Assembly: GCA_030040475.1 (NCBI GenBank)
Contig: JASHTQ010000341.1
Location: forward strand, 1-42,175
Direction of reading: 5' to 3'
Length of the DNA stretch: 42,175 bases
Origin: Streptosporangiaceae bacterium
GTDB taxonomy: Bacteria > Actinomycetota > Actinomycetes > Streptosporangiales > Streptosporangiaceae
Below the pieces are notes generated by a model that worked only from the letters and a program-made list of their open reading frames with translations, was not told the DNA's origin and ran no database searches. Below, one piece after another: positions 41,459 through 42,175 of this stretch. Position 1 is the first letter of the stretch. Every line of letters begins with the position of its first letter. The translations under genes were made by a program, and so were the position numbers.

Positions 41459-42175
41459 TCAGCCCGGGACCGGCCGCTCACGTTCTCGGCTCGGGTGGGT
41501 CGAGCGCCTGCCGGCGTTGCGCCAGTGCCTCGCGGAAGGCTCTGATGTCGGCGTCAGAGTGGCCTCGGCCGGGGTGACGATTTCCGCCAGCAGCGCCTCG
41601 GCTGCCTGGAGCGCTTGTCCGGGCCGGCCGTCTGCCATCGACTCGGGCCGCTCTGCGAGCCGGTCGGGGACCAGGGCGAGGTCTGTAGTCAGATGGCGCT
41701 GCCATTTGAGCTGGCGGTGCGGCAGGTAGACACGGTTGAGCGCGAGGATGACCCGGACTGCCGCGTGGCCTGTCCTGGTCAGCAGGTCGCGGATCGCCAG
41801 GCAGTCGCCGCGGCTGACGAGCGCCTGGCGGGCAGGCCAGCCAGCGAGTACCTCCGGGGCAAGGGCCTGTTCCACCAGCGCCGTGACCAGGGTGGGGGGG
41901 AAGGCATCGACGCGTGCCCGCCAGGATGCCATCAGCTGCGTGCCGGCAAGCGGGCGGCAGCGCTGGAGCGCGGCCAGGCGCATATGCCACCAGGCAGCGG
42001 AATATCCCAAGCCAGATATGCCCGGCCATCGGGGTCCACTGGCACAGGCTGATCTGAACGCCCGGATCCCGCCTACCGCGTTCACGGACGGCCGACGGTC
42101 GGCGAGTCGATCGACATAACCATGCCTGGCTGGGGCAGTGTCATGGCACCGCGGCCTGTAATCGAGGCGGTATAG
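41459..42175 (-). CDS. Unassigned reading frame, possibly C-terminal part of a nucleotidyltransferase-like protein, runs off window
   Basis: On the minus strand the frame is open from the window edge to the stop at 41459. It contains CRPLAGTQLMASWRARVDAF, PPTLVTALVEQALAPEVLA, SRGDCLAIRDLLTRTGHAAV and RVILALNRVYLPHRQLKWQR, which resemble the helical C-terminal part of nucleotidyltransferase/DUF4037-like proteins, where ALNRxY is typical. The catalytic GSxxxG and Asp motifs would lie outside the window. The final 45 residues are low-complexity, and GTG 42085 or ATG 41987 could be internal starts. Uncertain, and could be a remnant. Confidence 0.4.
   Translation of the reverse strand, partial: LYRLDYRPRCHDTAPARHGYVDRLADRRPSVNAVGGIRAFRSACASGPRWPGISGLGYSAAWWHMRLAALQRCRPLAGTQLMASWRARVDAFPPTLVTALVEQALAPEVLAGWPARQALVSRGDCLAIRDLLTRTGHAAVRVILALNRVYLPHRQLKWQRHLTTDLALVPDRLAERPESMADGRPGQALQAAEALLAEIVTPAEATLTPTSEPSARHWRNAGRRSTHPSRERERPVPG

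Overview
The window is about 42 kb of very GC-rich DNA with frequent GTG and TTG starts, 4-base start/stop overlaps, a deazaflavin (F420) type nitroreductase, a luciferase-like oxidoreductase, DUF4232 and DUF929 proteins and an actinobacterial-type OsmC/MarR/HxlR gene set. This points to a soil actinobacterium, probably in or near the Streptosporangiales, although the genus cannot be fixed from these genes alone. Both ends are cut inside genes: an ABC ATPase on the left, and an unassigned reading frame on the right that is open to the window edge.

Layout. 1-1183: end of an ABC-2 exporter. 1205-7104: OsmC peroxidase, a methyltransferase fused to two winged-helix-like domains, recQ with an upstream AAA ATPase gene, and a SnoaL-like protein. 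7094-9336: the ruin of an L-rhamnose catabolic locus, consisting of an in-frame rhaI/rhaB chimera, an internally deleted rhaM, the C-terminal end of a rhamnose-binding protein and the C-terminal end of a LacI-type regulator. 9308-13991: MFS exporter, secreted trypsin-like protease, and a divergent HxlR-methyltransferase / YceI unit with a clear promoter overlapped by a palindrome. 14121-19884: a cysteine-rich secreted protein, 4-alpha-glucanotransferase, DUF4232 secreted protein, Ddn-like reductase and a putative lipoprotein. 20014-20092: tRNA-Pro(GGG), followed by about 350 bases with no intact gene.

20447-26267: cell-envelope block with a monofunctional GT51 transglycosylase, a GtrA flippase-like protein, a NodI/NodJ-like ABC exporter with two different permeases, and a DUF2079 membrane protein with an acidic tandem repeat. 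26359-33263: a tightly packed acyl-CoA catabolic operon (three acyl-CoA dehydrogenases and an SDR) that runs by a 4-base overlap into a PA14-type GH3 beta-glucosidase. 33438-40376: FIST sensor protein, DinB-like TIGR03086 protein, membrane-anchored thioredoxin-fold DUF929 protein, methyltransferase, semialdehyde-type aldehyde dehydrogenase, LLM oxidoreductase and a thioredoxin/AhpC-like protein. 40377-42175: a lower-GC, gene-poor accessory edge.

The two most unusual signals are the rhamnose locus, where at least three separate deletions are visible and one of them joins two enzymes in frame, and a 48-base palindromic element present twice (8598-8640 and 40872-40919) with the same 26-base core spacing, which looks like a dispersed repeat family. 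I saw no CRISPR array, transposase, rRNA gene, phage module or recognisable defence system.
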